A stretch of DNA of 64,000 bases from Oleomonas cavernae (GCF_003590945.1 NZ_QYUK01000011.1:1640001-1704000), one strand, 5' to 3'. Numbered from the stretch's first letter, positions 15,362 through 24,109 are shown. The notes: generated from the letters alone by a model not told the origin. Numbers and translations: made by a program.

Positions 15362-16975
15362 TCACGGGGCGGAACGCGATACCGCCGCCATGCCGCCTGC
15401 CGGGGTGAAGGCCGCCAGCAGGCGCCCCCGCAGGGCCTCCATCGGCCAGACCGGGGCGTCGGCCGCCGGCACCATGCCGGGGGTGAAGCCCCAGCCCTCC
15501 AGCCGCGCGAGGACGGCCGGGTCGCCGGCGATGACATGCACCGGCACCTGGTGCCCGCCCCCCTCGCCCGAGACCAGGGCGATCGGCTCGTGGTCGCCGA
15601 GCGCGATCACCACCAGGTCCTTGTCGCCGCGCGTCGCGATATAGCTGGCCAGCACCGACAGGCTGTACTCGATCGAGCGGCGGTATTGGTCCCGCACCCG
15701 GCCGGGATCGCGCCACACCACGTCGGGCGGATCGCCGGCCTGGGCGAAGCCGTCGAAGACACGGCCGTCGCCGACCCGGTCCCAGGGGATCAAGGCGGGC
15801 AGCGGCGTCCAGGGCAGGTGGCTGGAGAGCAGCGCCATCTCGACCATCAGCGGCCGCCGTCCGGGCGTGCGGCGCTCCAGGCGATCGAAGGCTTCCAGGG
15901 TGAACTGGTCGGGCATGGTCACCCAGTCGAACGGCAGCCCGCGATAGCCCAGGTCCTGCGCCGCATAGACCTGGTCATAGCCAAAGAAGCCGGCCTCGGG
16001 CCAGGCCTTGGTAATCCCGGGCATGACCGCCACGGTGCGCCAGCCTGCCCGTTGGAAATCATGGGTCAGGGTCGAGCGGTCCGAGACCACCAGCGTATCG
16101 TAGCGGCGCTGATTGTCGATGCGCAGGCCCGCTGCCAGGGTGCTGTGGGCCAGCCAGCTCTGCCCGCCGAAGGTGGGCGAGACCAGGAAGCCCGAGCGGG
16201 CGGCAAAGCCCTTGGCCGCAAGGGTCCGGTCGAAGCCGGCCAGGGTCGCCCGCACGCCGTCGGCATACCAGGGATTGTCGAGCGCCGAGCGGCCGTAGGA
16301 TTCGACGAAGACGACGAGCACATCCTTGCCGGCCAGGCCCGACAGCAATTGATCGGGCGGCACCGCGCGGAAAGGATCGACCGCGGCCTCGGCCCCGAAG
16401 GCGACAAGATCGTCGATGCTGGCCCAGGTCGTCTCCGCCTCGGTGAGTGCCAGGCGGCTGGTGCCCGCGGCGACCAGCTGTTGCGACGGCCACGCCATCA
16501 GCCCGGCACCGGCGACCGTCAGCGCGGCCGCGGCGAGCCCGGTGACCCGGCGGTACCCGGCGACCAGGCGGGCCAGGACGACCATGGACTTGACCAGCAC
16601 GAACGCCAGCAGGCCCAAGGCGGCCACGGTCCCGGCGGCGGCAGCAAGCGCAACCGGCCAACCGGCGGCGGCGGCAAAAACCACCCAGCCAGGGCCCAGC
16701 AGATGGCTGTCGAGGACAAGATTGAACGGCCGGCCCAGGAACTGCTGGGCGCCCATATCGGCAAATTTCAGCGTCACCAGCAAGGCCAGGAGCAGACCCG
16801 CGGCAAAGGCGGTGAACCGCCAGGGCAACAGGGCGAACAGCAGGACCAGCACCGGCAATTCCAATGGCACCTGCAGCAGAATCTGCGGCTGCACCTGGTC
16901 CCAGCGATCGGGCAGGACCAGCGCCAGGAAGACCACGAGGCCAGCCAGGAGCGGTGCCCAGATCGCCCTTTTCAT
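15362..16975 (-). CDS. Membrane-anchored sulfatase-like (alkaline phosphatase superfamily) protein
   Basis: 537 aa. The first 190 residues hold about five hydrophobic segments (LLAGLVVFLALVLP, VLVLLFALLPW, FAAGLLLALLVTL, and more). The rest is a sulfatase-fold domain that begins DVLVVFVESYGRSALDN near residue 222. It has the ordering of lipoteichoic-acid synthase or phosphoglycerol transferase proteins, with GQSWLAHSTLAAG, and DLVVIALGDHEPI near residue 461 supplying the Asp-His metal pair. Such enzymes transfer or cleave phospho-groups on the outer face of the membrane. Its start overlaps the end of the FkbM gene by 4 bases. Confidence 0.8.
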   Translation of the reverse strand: MKRAIWAPLLAGLVVFLALVLPDRWDQVQPQILLQVPLELPVLVLLFALLPWRFTAFAAGLLLALLVTLKFADMGAQQFLGRPFNLVLDSHLLGPGWVVFAAAAGWPVALAAAAGTVAALGLLAFVLVKSMVVLARLVAGYRRVTGLAAAALTVAGAGLMAWPSQQLVAAGTSRLALTEAETTWASIDDLVAFGAEAAVDPFRAVPPDQLLSGLAGKDVLVVFVESYGRSALDNPWYADGVRATLAGFDRTLAAKGFAARSGFLVSPTFGGQSWLAHSTLAAGLRIDNQRRYDTLVVSDRSTLTHDFQRAGWRTVAVMPGITKAWPEAGFFGYDQVYAAQDLGYRGLPFDWVTMPDQFTLEAFDRLERRTPGRRPLMVEMALLSSHLPWTPLPALIPWDRVGDGRVFDGFAQAGDPPDVVWRDPGRVRDQYRRSIEYSLSVLASYIATRGDKDLVVIALGDHEPIALVSGEGGGHQVPVHVIAGDPAVLARLEGWGFTPGMVPAADAPVWPMEALRGRLLAAFTPAGGMAAVSRSAP

Positions 16976-17715
16976 GATGCCTCCAGCCGGGCGTAGAGGT
17001 CGCCGTGGCGCGCCGAAGCCGGCAGGCTGCGCAACGCCAGGCGCATAGCCCTGCCGTCCACCCAGTCGCCCCTGGCAAACTGCTGCCCCTCGCCGTCGAC
17101 ATGGTTGAAGCGATAGGACCCCAGGCCTTCCAGCCGCGCGATACAGGCGATGGCCAGATCGATCGCCGGGACCAGATACTCGAAGGCGATCAGCGGCAGC
17201 GGCTGGGACAGGCCGGCCAGAATGGCGGCCTCCATGCCTTCGACATCGATCTTCACGAACTGCGGGCGGCCGTACGTGGCCACCAGGCGATCCAGCGTCG
17301 TAACCTCGACCATTATCCGGCGATCCCAGCGGACGTGGCGAAAACCGTCACTGGAGCCAACGGCCGCGATCCAGCCCGGCGCCAGCGACGAGACGGTGGG
17401 ATGGCGACTGGAGACGGCAAGCTCCAGACTGCCCATGGCAGCCCCGACCGCGCTCTGCAACAAGGTCACCCCATTCCCCCTCAAGCTCCGCTTGAGGAAA
17501 CGGAACAGCAGGGGGTTGGGTTCCAGGGCCACCACCCGGGCGCCGGCGGCCAGCAGCGCCCGGCTGCGATTGCCGACATGGGCGCCGATATCGAAGGCCA
17601 GGTCGCCCGGTGCCAGCAGCCCGCGATAGAAGCGGCCCAGCGCCCGCTGCCGCCAGGGCCGGCCGTAGTAGATGGCGAGCGAACGGGCCAGGCCCAGGGC
17701 CTGGGCGCTATCCAT
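16972..17715 (-). CDS. FkbM-family SAM-dependent methyltransferase
   Basis: 247 aa. FkbM features are LAFDIGAHVGNRSRALLAAGARVVALEPNP (residues about 38-67), VEVTTLDRLVATYG near residue 136 and FVKIDVEGMEAAILAGL near residue 153. These enzymes O-methylate sugars or polyketides. The gene overlaps CDP-alcohol phosphatidyltransferase upstream (8 bases) and the sulfatase-like gene downstream (4 bases), so all are co-translated. Methylation of the same glycolipid or small molecule built by the neighbours is inferred. Confidence 0.87.
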   Translation of the reverse strand: MDSAQALGLARSLAIYYGRPWRQRALGRFYRGLLAPGDLAFDIGAHVGNRSRALLAAGARVVALEPNPLLFRFLKRSLRGNGVTLLQSAVGAAMGSLELAVSSRHPTVSSLAPGWIAAVGSSDGFRHVRWDRRIMVEVTTLDRLVATYGRPQFVKIDVEGMEAAILAGLSQPLPLIAFEYLVPAIDLAIACIARLEGLGSYRFNHVDGEGQQFARGDWVDGRAMRLALRSLPASARHGDLYARLEAS

Positions 17716-18439
17716 GGCGCAGCAGCCAGGCGGTATCGACCGTGAAGGAATAGACCAGCAGCGCCAGCGCGCCGGCCGCGATCGCGCTTGTCACCGGGGG
17801 CGCCAGCAGCGGCGGCAGGATCACGATCAGGGCCAGGATCTGCACCACGCAGACCAGCTTGCGCCGGAACGAGGGCGGCAACGGTGCGTTCAGTGCCGGC
17901 ACCGCCAGGCCGGCCAGCACGAACAGATAGCGCAGCAGGCCCGCCAGCAGGATCCACGGCCCCGCCTTGCCCGACAAGGCGGCCAGCACGGCGAGCACCA
18001 CGATCAGCAGGGCGTCGATCTCCATGTCGAAGCGCGCGCCGAAAGCGGTCGCCATGCCCTGGCGGCGCGCGATCCAGCCATCGACCCCGTCCAGGGCCAG
18101 GGCGATGCTGGCCAGCGCCACAGCCACCCAGGCCAGCGCCGGCGCGTCGGCGACGACAAATCCGGCCAGGACGGCAACCATTGCGCCCCGCACCAGGGTG
18201 ACGGCATTGGCCAGGCCGAAACGCTGGCCCCCGAGAAAGCGCAAGCCATCGAAGACGGCGATGCCGATCGCGCCATAGGTTGCCAAGGCCAGCGCGTAAT
18301 AGGACAGGCTCAAGCCGAAGCCGAGCCCCAGCGCCAGCAGGGCCGACACCAACCCCGCCCCCACCAGGGCAAAGACGCCCAGCACCTGCCGGCGCAGGGC
18401 ATGGGCCACGACGGGCGGGGGCCGCCGGCGGGCGGTCAT
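17708..18439 (-). CDS. CDP-alcohol phosphatidyltransferase family protein
   Basis: 243 aa from ATG 18439 (MTARRRPPP). Multi-pass membrane protein with the CDP-OH-P signature starting DGVDGWIARR near residue 123 and ending ARFDMEID, that is D..DG..AR, a gap, G...D...D. The final Asp is the catalytic residue in this family, which moves a phosphatidyl or other phospho-alcohol group from CDP to a second alcohol. A longer start at 18463 adds only eight residues. It overlaps the MDR gene by 4 bases. The alcohol acceptor is unknown. Confidence 0.87.
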   Translation of the reverse strand: MTARRRPPPVVAHALRRQVLGVFALVGAGLVSALLALGLGFGLSLSYYALALATYGAIGIAVFDGLRFLGGQRFGLANAVTLVRGAMVAVLAGFVVADAPALAWVAVALASIALALDGVDGWIARRQGMATAFGARFDMEIDALLIVVLAVLAALSGKAGPWILLAGLLRYLFVLAGLAVPALNAPLPPSFRRKLVCVVQILALIVILPPLLAPPVTSAIAAGALALLVYSFTVDTAWLLRHG

Positions 18440-19408
18440 GCGGGATAACGGATGCGGTGGCACAGGGTCGCCCGGTCGGCCAGCACGCGCGCGTAATCAT
18501 CGGCGATCCGGGCAAAGTCGCTCTCGCCCGAAATCAGCAGGTCCAGCCGGGGATCGCGCAACAGGTCCAATGCCAGCGCCAGGCGCTGGCGATGGCTGAC
18601 CCGCGACCGCTTGGCCGGCGCGACATGGCCGACCTGGGAACTTTTCAAGGTCAGGCGCCGGCTGTGGAAGGCGCCGCCCAGGGCCATGCTGACCGGCCGG
18701 TCGCCGTACCAGCTCGCCTCGACCACGGTGGCCTCGAAACCGGCAAGCTCCAGCGCCAGGGCCAGCCCGGCCTCGCTGGCGCTGGTGTGAACGACCACGT
18801 CACAGTCGGCCGGCAGTTCGCCCCGGGCAGGGCAAAGCCAAAGCCCAGTGCCGCCGCCAAGGATCCCCGCGACGGCTCGAGATCGATCAGGGTGACCTCG
18901 GTCCCCGGCATCCGCGCCGCCGCCCAAGCGACCAGCAGGCCCAGCACGCCGCCGCCCACCACCGCGACCCTGTCCCCGGGCCGATGCCGGCATCCCAGAC
19001 GACGTTCAGCGCGGTTTCGGCATTGGCGCCCAAGACGGCGCGTTCCGGCGGCACCCCGCCCGGCAGGGGCACCACCATCGCCGCCGGCACGACGAAACGG
19101 TCCTGGTGCGGGTGCAGGCAGAACACCGTCCGCCCGCGCAGGGCCGCCGGCCCGGCCTCGACCGTGCCCACACTCTGATAGCCGTATTTGACCGGCAGGG
19201 TGAATTCACCCGCCTGGAACGGGGCGCGCATCCGCTGATGCTCGCTGGCCGGCACCCGGCCGGCCAGCACCAGCGCCTCGGTCCCCCGGCTGATGCCGGA
19301 GGCGAGCGCGCGCACCAGCACCTGGTCGGGCCCCGGTGGCGGCAGGGTTTCCGCGCGCCGCTCGACGACGCCGGGGGCGACGATCCACAGGGCGCTCGCC
19401 GCGACCAT
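18436..19408 (-). pseudogene. Zinc-less medium-chain dehydrogenase (BchC-like SRGTE type), two frameshifts
   Basis: Reads from ATG 19408 ([13 protein letters not shown]). The protein has [14 protein letters not shown] near residue 36, where zinc alcohol dehydrogenases carry a catalytic Cys, and no structural four-cysteine lobe, so it belongs to the zinc-independent MDR group with BchC-like wording. Two frame breaks exist: at CCCC 18974-18977 (GIGPG then D-R-V-A-V-V-G-G-G restored by one base) and at CCCC 18821-18824 (GFALPG then ELPADCD). Restoring one base at each gives a full protein of about 324 aa. The cluster around it is intact, so sequence error is likely. Its role is probably an oxidoreductase step in the pterin-like locus. 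Confidence 0.75.
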
Positions 19409-19409
19409 G

Positions 19410-19946
19410 TCAGAGGATGCGGTACAAGGTAGCGTCGCGCTTGATGAGGTGATGCCGCACGACACCGGCCATGTGGGCCAGGAACAGCAGCAGGATCAGC
19501 CAGCCGACGACGATATGCCCGCCCTTGAGGTAGGGCGCCAGGCCGGGCGCGGCCCCCAGCGGCGACGGCACGGGCACGACGCCGAACCACGACAGGGGAA
19601 AGCCATAGGCATTGGTCATCAGGAAACCCAGCACCGGCTGCAGGATCAGGCAGGCATAGAGCGCACGGTGAACGATCTCGCTCGCCCGCCGCTCGAAGGG
19701 CGACAGCCAGGGTTCGGGCGGCGCCGGGTGGCGCAGCCGGACGGCCAGGCGCGCCAGCATCACCCACAGGATCAGGAAGCCGAAGGACTCGTGGATCAGG
19801 TAGAAGCCGCCCTGGAAATCCTTGGCGACGAACTTGATCAGGGCGCCGACGGGAAACACCACCAGCACCAGCAAGGCGACGATCCAGTGAAAGATCCGCA
19901 CCATGGGTGCGTGACGCTGTGCCGGCGCAAGCCATGTATCGGTCAT
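19410..19946 (-). CDS. Cytochrome b561 family protein
   Basis: 178 aa with four hydrophobic segments. Haem-ligand histidines are visible in [12 protein letters not shown] (residue 20 region), [14 protein letters not shown] (about 53), [19 protein letters not shown] (about 95) and [16 protein letters not shown] (about 159). Bacterial b561 proteins move electrons between the quinone pool and periplasmic partners. ATG 19946 follows a GGGAG Shine-Dalgarno. It is the first gene of the minus-strand series that runs through the dehydrogenase at 18436, so it may supply or accept electrons for that pathway, but b561 genes are also often free-standing. Confidence 0.88.
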   Translation of the reverse strand: MTDTWLAPAQRHAPMVRIFHWIVALLVLVVFPVGALIKFVAKDFQGGFYLIHESFGFLILWVMLARLAVRLRHPAPPEPWLSPFERRASEIVHRALYACLILQPVLGFLMTNAYGFPLSWFGVVPVPSPLGAAPGLAPYLKGGHIVVGWLILLLFLAHMAGVVRHHLIKRDATLYRIL

Positions 19947-20034
19947 CGAAGGGCTCCCGAGCGATCGCCGCAACCTATGGGCCTGTGGCCCCTCTTTGTA
20001 CAGGATCGCGCGGCGGATGGTAAATTCCCCCGGA

Positions 20035-20364
20035 ATGCCCAAACCCAACGTCATCCCGATCAAAACGGCATGGAGCAATGTCGCCCTGGTCTGCGGCAAA
20101 TGCCGCAAGAAACTGAAAGGCGGTTTCGGCCCCAAGGGTAAGGAACGGCTGAGCAAGGCGCTGATACGTGATCTCGGGGCAGGCAAGGGGCGGCGCGCCG
20201 GGCTGTGCATAGTAGAGACCCGCCGCATGGACATTTGCCCCAAGTGCGGCGTCACCATCGCCAACGGCCATCAGCCGGAGCAGTTGCTGGTCATTGCCGA
20301 AGGCACCCCGGTCGACCAGATTGCCGCCGCCCCGGGCCTGCCGGCCCTCGCGCAAAGGGCTTAG
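20035..20364 (+). CDS. Small cysteine-rich protein, probably a thioredoxin-like [2Fe-2S] ferredoxin
   Basis: 109 aa. Cysteine pairs occur in LVCGKCRKKLKGGFG (about residues 19-23) and DICPKCGV (about 71-74), with another Cys in GLCIVETRR. The layout C..C, basic KGK stretch, then C, CPK resembles the thioredoxin-fold [2Fe-2S] family, though a plain zinc ribbon is possible. Start ATG 20035; the region before it is shared with the divergent cytochrome b561 gene. Function unknown. Confidence 0.6.
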   Translation: MPKPNVIPIKTAWSNVALVCGKCRKKLKGGFGPKGKERLSKALIRDLGAGKGRRAGLCIVETRRMDICPKCGVTIANGHQPEQLLVIAEGTPVDQIAAAPGLPALAQRA

Positions 20365-21209
20365 CGGGTCTCACGACGCAGTTTGCCAATTGTCCATGCA
20401 ACCTCCTCCAATATAGCCTCCCAATGAGGAAGCGCATCGTGCGGAGTTTCGATCGAATAAGTAATGTAACCTCCAGAATATCCATTGATCAAGCACGCGT
20501 GCATTTTCTTGTGAAAGAAAATAGTACACTCGGCTCTTACCGAGTCACCATTTCGCGATCTTCCGTAGCAATCTATAAAAACGATTCTTGGATCCGAATC
20601 TCTGCTATCGTTAGCATCTTCGATTTCTTTTAGTGTTAGGTCACACAAATTATTTCTTGAATACAACCCGCTCTGTGATCTCGGAAGATCAAGATAGTCT
20701 GGATTCCAGGCGCGCTCGTTCCACCCGAGCGTGGTTGCATTCATGCTGATGTAAGCAATTCGCGTTTGCTTACCAGGATCGTAGTCTATGCGACCGCTTC
20801 GGATCGCTTCGTCCCATGGAATTTCCAAGCTTATCGAGTTGCCGGCTCGGTAGGCACCGTTCTCGAACCTGGCCTTGGAATCGAAGTAAGAGAGATAACG
20901 CAGCGGGATATTGAAGTGCTGCGCAGGAATCTCTGCCTTTTTGTGCCCGATGCTCATCGGAATGACGAAATCGTGCAACGGACTGCCGGGGTCGTCTGCG
21001 AGCCTAAGCTTGATCGCGCATTTTATCATTTTCGGGGTGAGCGAAAACGCCCCATCCTGCGGCGGCTGGCTGGCGCGCGTTTCCAGGCCAGCCAGGTCGG
21101 CTGTACTGCACGGATTGATGGCCCGGCTCGGTCTCGACGTCGGGCAATAGACGATCGCCGCCAACATCACGCCAACGGCAAACGCGGTCGTGCCAGTCGA
21201 TCTACCCAT
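20361..21209 (-). CDS. Putative exported protein of unknown function, low-GC
   Basis: 282 aa from ATG 21209 (MGRSTGTTAFAVGVMLAAIVYC), with a signal-peptide-like hydrophobic N terminus. The mature part has several cysteines (INPCSTADLAG, MIKCAIKL, NNLCDLTL, FIDCYGRS, RAECTIFF, HACLINGY) that could form disulfides in the periplasm. The gene is clearly richer in A and T than its neighbours, with many TTT, AAT and GAA codons, which suggests recent acquisition. No family is recognised. Its end overlaps the end of the ferredoxin-like gene by 4 bases. Confidence 0.6.
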   Translation of the reverse strand: MGRSTGTTAFAVGVMLAAIVYCPTSRPSRAINPCSTADLAGLETRASQPPQDGAFSLTPKMIKCAIKLRLADDPGSPLHDFVIPMSIGHKKAEIPAQHFNIPLRYLSYFDSKARFENGAYRAGNSISLEIPWDEAIRSGRIDYDPGKQTRIAYISMNATTLGWNERAWNPDYLDLPRSQSGLYSRNNLCDLTLKEIEDANDSRDSDPRIVFIDCYGRSRNGDSVRAECTIFFHKKMHACLINGYSGGYITYSIETPHDALPHWEAILEEVAWTIGKLRRETR

Positions 21210-21419
21210 TTCCGCTCCGGGCGAGCGAGAACCACATTTGGTGGAACGATCAGGGCCAACAATAGCACGGCCGGCTCGGCCAGATAGGTGTGGCCGCTGT
21301 GACAGATCGCGCATTCCGGGTGCCGTCGGCTAACGGCCAAGCCCCACCGCCACAAACATCCAAGGCCCCAAAGATCACTTGAGATTGCCGGGGCAATGCC
21401 CCGCCTTGCCAGAGGATGC

Positions 21420-22391
21420 CTAGAACGGCGGTTGCTGGAGGGTGGTGAAGGCGTCGATCAGCAGGCTGAAACCCAGCAGGGCGACGAGGACGCCACCGGC
21501 CAGGCGTATCCCGTCGGCGGCCTGGCCCAGCACGCCGCCCCCGGACCGGCTGGCCAGGACGGCGAGCGACCAGCGGCGGGCATAGACGGCAAGGCTGGCC
21601 AGCGCCGCCACCGTGATCGCGGTGCCGAGGGTCATGGCCGCCACGGCGGCGATCCCCGCCCAGGGCAGGTCCAGGGCGTGAGCAAACAGCAGCACCAGGA
21701 TCGCCCCGCTGCACGGCCTGATGCCCACGGAAACGATGACCGCCAATGAACGGCGCCAGGACGGTGGCGCGGCCAGATCCTGAGGCCCAGGGCCATGGGC
21801 ATGGCCGCAGCCCGGCTCGTGGCAAGGCGCTTCATCATGATCGTGATCATGGCCGTGACCATGATGATGCCCCTGCCCCGCCGACCGTCGCCAGAGCCCG
21901 GTCGCGCCGCCATAGGCGAGCACGAGGCCCAGGAGACCGATCAGGGCGAAAGACACTTTCTCGACCGTCATCGCGGTTTCCTGGGCCTGGTGCAGCGTCT
22001 GCTGCAGCAGCCAGACGACCACGCCGGTGATCGCGATCGCGGTCAGCCCCTGCACGGCCGAGGCCGCGGCCGACAGGATCAGGCCCTGGCGCAGGCGCCG
22101 CTCGTTGCTGGCAAGGTAGGTGGCGATCACGGCCTTGCCGTGGCCGGGACCCGCGGCATGGAAGATGCCATAGCCGAAGCTGACCCCGATCAGGGTCCAC
22201 AAGGCGGCGGCCTCATGCGCCTTCACCCCGCGCAGGGCGGCCACCAGCTCGCCATGCAGGAGGCGTTGCAGGGCGGCGATCTCGCCCCCCAGGCGCGGCC
22301 AGGGCGCCAGCACGGCCAGGGCGACCGTTGCCGCCGCCAGGGCCATCAGCACGACCAGCCCGACAGGGCGACGGCGCAAGGCTAGGGACAT
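21420..22391 (-). CDS. NicO-family nickel/cobalt transporter (RcnA/HoxN-like)
   Basis: 323 aa with about seven membrane segments. The signature FGYGIFHAAGPGHGKAVIATYL (residues about 74-95) is the H-x4-G-H-G-K motif of NicO transporters. A cytoplasmic or periplasmic loop near residues 175-205 is very rich in His and Asp (QGHHHGHGHDHDHDEAPCHEPG), a metal-binding linker; VGIRPCSGAILVLLFA follows. It overlaps the DUF1007 gene, its usual partner. Direction of transport and metal (Ni, Co or possibly Zn) cannot be told. NrdJ in this window needs cobalamin, which makes cobalt handling plausible but not shown. Confidence 0.9.
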   Translation of the reverse strand: MSLALRRRPVGLVVLMALAAATVALAVLAPWPRLGGEIAALQRLLHGELVAALRGVKAHEAAALWTLIGVSFGYGIFHAAGPGHGKAVIATYLASNERRLRQGLILSAAASAVQGLTAIAITGVVVWLLQQTLHQAQETAMTVEKVSFALIGLLGLVLAYGGATGLWRRSAGQGHHHGHGHDHDHDEAPCHEPGCGHAHGPGPQDLAAPPSWRRSLAVIVSVGIRPCSGAILVLLFAHALDLPWAGIAAVAAMTLGTAITVAALASLAVYARRWSLAVLASRSGGGVLGQAADGIRLAGGVLVALLGFSLLIDAFTTLQQPPF

Positions 22392-23020
22392 GACACATCC
22401 ACCCATTCGGCAAAGGCGAGGCCCAGGGAGACGTCGGCCGTCGCCTTGCGGTCGAGGGCGGCGGCCAGGGTCACGTCTTCCTCGTCGGGATCGGCCGGCC
22501 TGACCGTGGCCTTGCAATCATCCCGGCCCGAGACCTGGACCGGGCTGTTCTCGAGATGGCCCATGGCGATGAAATAGGTCGGATCGAAAATGCTGTAGGC
22601 GAACCGGCGGCCGCCGACCACGGCCGGCGCGGCAAGGGGCACAGTGAAGCGCAGCCACAAGCGCCCGTCGCGCATCTGCGTGGCGACGTCCAGCGCCTCG
22701 GCCACCGCCACCTTCGCATCGTCCACCCGGACTTGCGTGAAATAATCGTATTCGCGCAGATTGCCCAGGTTGCGCCGGGCCAGGCCCAGCAGGGCCGCTG
22801 GATCCTTGGCGCCCGCCTTGCCCAGTTCCTCGGTCACGAACACGGAATAGAGCTCGTCGAACAGCCATTCCTCGACCACCGCCACCGCCCGGCCCTGCGC
22901 GTCCAGGAGCACGGTCGACTTGAGGTCGATCCAGGCATGGGGATGCGCTGCCGCCGGCGCCGCCGGCAGGGCCAGCCACAGCACCAGGCCCAGGAGATAT
23001 GGCTTCAGGTCACGCATCAT
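22382..23020 (-). CDS. DUF1007 family exported protein, partner of NicO transporter
   Basis: 212 aa. A signal peptide (LLGLVLWLALPAAPAAA) ends before HPHAWIDLKSTVLLD, the His-rich start typical of DUF1007. Other family marks are VEEWLFDELYSVFV, YDYFTQVRVDD and FSIFDPTYFIAM-type wording. DUF1007 proteins are thought to present metal to NicO transporters in the periplasm. Its 3' end overlaps the transporter start by 10 bases. Start is ATG 23020, or 23017 immediately after. Confidence 0.88.
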   Translation of the reverse strand: MMRDLKPYLLGLVLWLALPAAPAAAHPHAWIDLKSTVLLDAQGRAVAVVEEWLFDELYSVFVTEELGKAGAKDPAALLGLARRNLGNLREYDYFTQVRVDDAKVAVAEALDVATQMRDGRLWLRFTVPLAAPAVVGGRRFAYSIFDPTYFIAMGHLENSPVQVSGRDDCKATVRPADPDEEDVTLAAALDRKATADVSLGLAFAEWVDVSCP

Positions 23021-23086
23021 TCGCCGTCGACGCCAGTACGCGGCAGGCAGGGTCCGCCATTTCAGCCGTGGCGACAACCGCCGACG

Positions 23087-23983
23087 TCAGGGAGCCGCCG
23101 CTGCCTTGGTGAAGTCGACGAAGGCACGCAGGACGGGGGGCAGTTGCCGCCGACTGGGATAATAGAGGAAGAAGCCCGGGTAATAGGGGCACCAATCCTC
23201 CAGCACCCGGATCAGCCGGCCTTCGGCCAGCAGCGCCTCGACCTGGCCCTCGAAGACATAGGCGAGGCCGGCCCCCGCCAGGGCGCAATCCACCATCACG
23301 TCCTGTTCGTTGAGCGTCAGCGGCCCGTCGACCTCGACCTCGACCTCGGCACCGCCCCGCTCGAATTCCCAGCGATAGAGCGCACCGCTGGCAAAGCGGT
23401 AGCGGATGCAGGGCAGGTTGCGCAGGTCGTGCGGTGACCTGGGCCGGTCATGGCGTTGGAAATATTCCGGCGAGGCGACGACGGCCGAGCGTTGGCGCGG
23501 CCCGATCGGCACCGCGATCATGTCGCCGGCGATCGCCTCGCCGAAACGCACCCCGGCATCGAAACCCTCGCCCACGATATCGCTGAAGGCACTGTCGATC
23601 ACCACCTCGACCCGTATATCCGGGAACGCCGCCAGGAAGCGGTTGACCACCGGCAGAACCGCCAGTTGCGCCGCCTGCCGCGCGGTGTTGAGCCGCAAGG
23701 TGCCCATGGGCCGGCCGCGGAAAGCGTTCAAGTCCTCGATCGCATCGTTGATGTCGCGGAAGGCCGGGCTGACCCGGGCGAACAGCCGCTCCCCCGCCTC
23801 CGTCAGGCCGACGCTGCGCGTGGTGCGGTTCAGCAGGCGCACGCCCAGCCGCTCCTCGATCGCGCGCAGGGAATGGCTGAGCGCCGAGGGCGATACGCCC
23901 AACTCCGCCGCCGCCGCCCGGAAGCTGCGGTGGCGGGCAACCGCCAGGAAGGTCGCCAGATCGGCCGGGTCGATACGCCTCAT
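23087..23983 (-). CDS. LysR-family transcriptional regulator
   Basis: 298 aa. The N-terminal helix-turn-helix reads LATFLAVARHRSFRAAAAELGVSPSALSHSLRAIEERLGVRLLNRTTRSV (residues about 8-57), followed by the usual effector domain ending VLRAFVDFTKAAAA. LysR proteins of this wording often control a divergent SDR or quinone reductase gene. Start ATG 23983 aligns with the family (MRRIDPADLATFL). The divergent SDR begins at 24110 and the space between contains a dyad at 23986-24019. Confidence 0.93.
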   Translation of the reverse strand: MRRIDPADLATFLAVARHRSFRAAAAELGVSPSALSHSLRAIEERLGVRLLNRTTRSVGLTEAGERLFARVSPAFRDINDAIEDLNAFRGRPMGTLRLNTARQAAQLAVLPVVNRFLAAFPDIRVEVVIDSAFSDIVGEGFDAGVRFGEAIAGDMIAVPIGPRQRSAVVASPEYFQRHDRPRSPHDLRNLPCIRYRFASGALYRWEFERGGAEVEVEVDGPLTLNEQDVMVDCALAGAGLAYVFEGQVEALLAEGRLIRVLEDWCPYYPGFFLYYPSRRQLPPVLRAFVDFTKAAAAP

Positions 23984-23985
23984 TA

Positions 23986-24019
23986 TTGAGATAAATTCAT
24001 CAGCTCGATGATAATTCAA
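23986..24019. promoter_or_regulatory. Imperfect dyad between lysR and SDR, candidate LysR-type operator
   Basis: TTGAGATAAATTCATC and GATGATAATTCAA face each other around AGCT in an otherwise GC-rich region. It contains T-N11-A spacing and AT-rich stretches suited to promoters in both directions. It lies directly before the lysR start and 90 bases before the SDR. Confidence 0.5.
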
Positions 24020-24109
24020 GCGATTAATTCAATTCACCGCCCCCGCTACCTTCTGCCCATCGCCACCGGCAATCCCGCCCGGCGGCGCGGTTCAAAGAAG
24101 GAACACACC

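Noticed and set aside
15536-16996. 486-codon open frame on the plus strand
   Set aside because: Shadow of the sulfatase-like gene on the other strand; sequence is rich in R, G, Q and H, with no recognisable fold.
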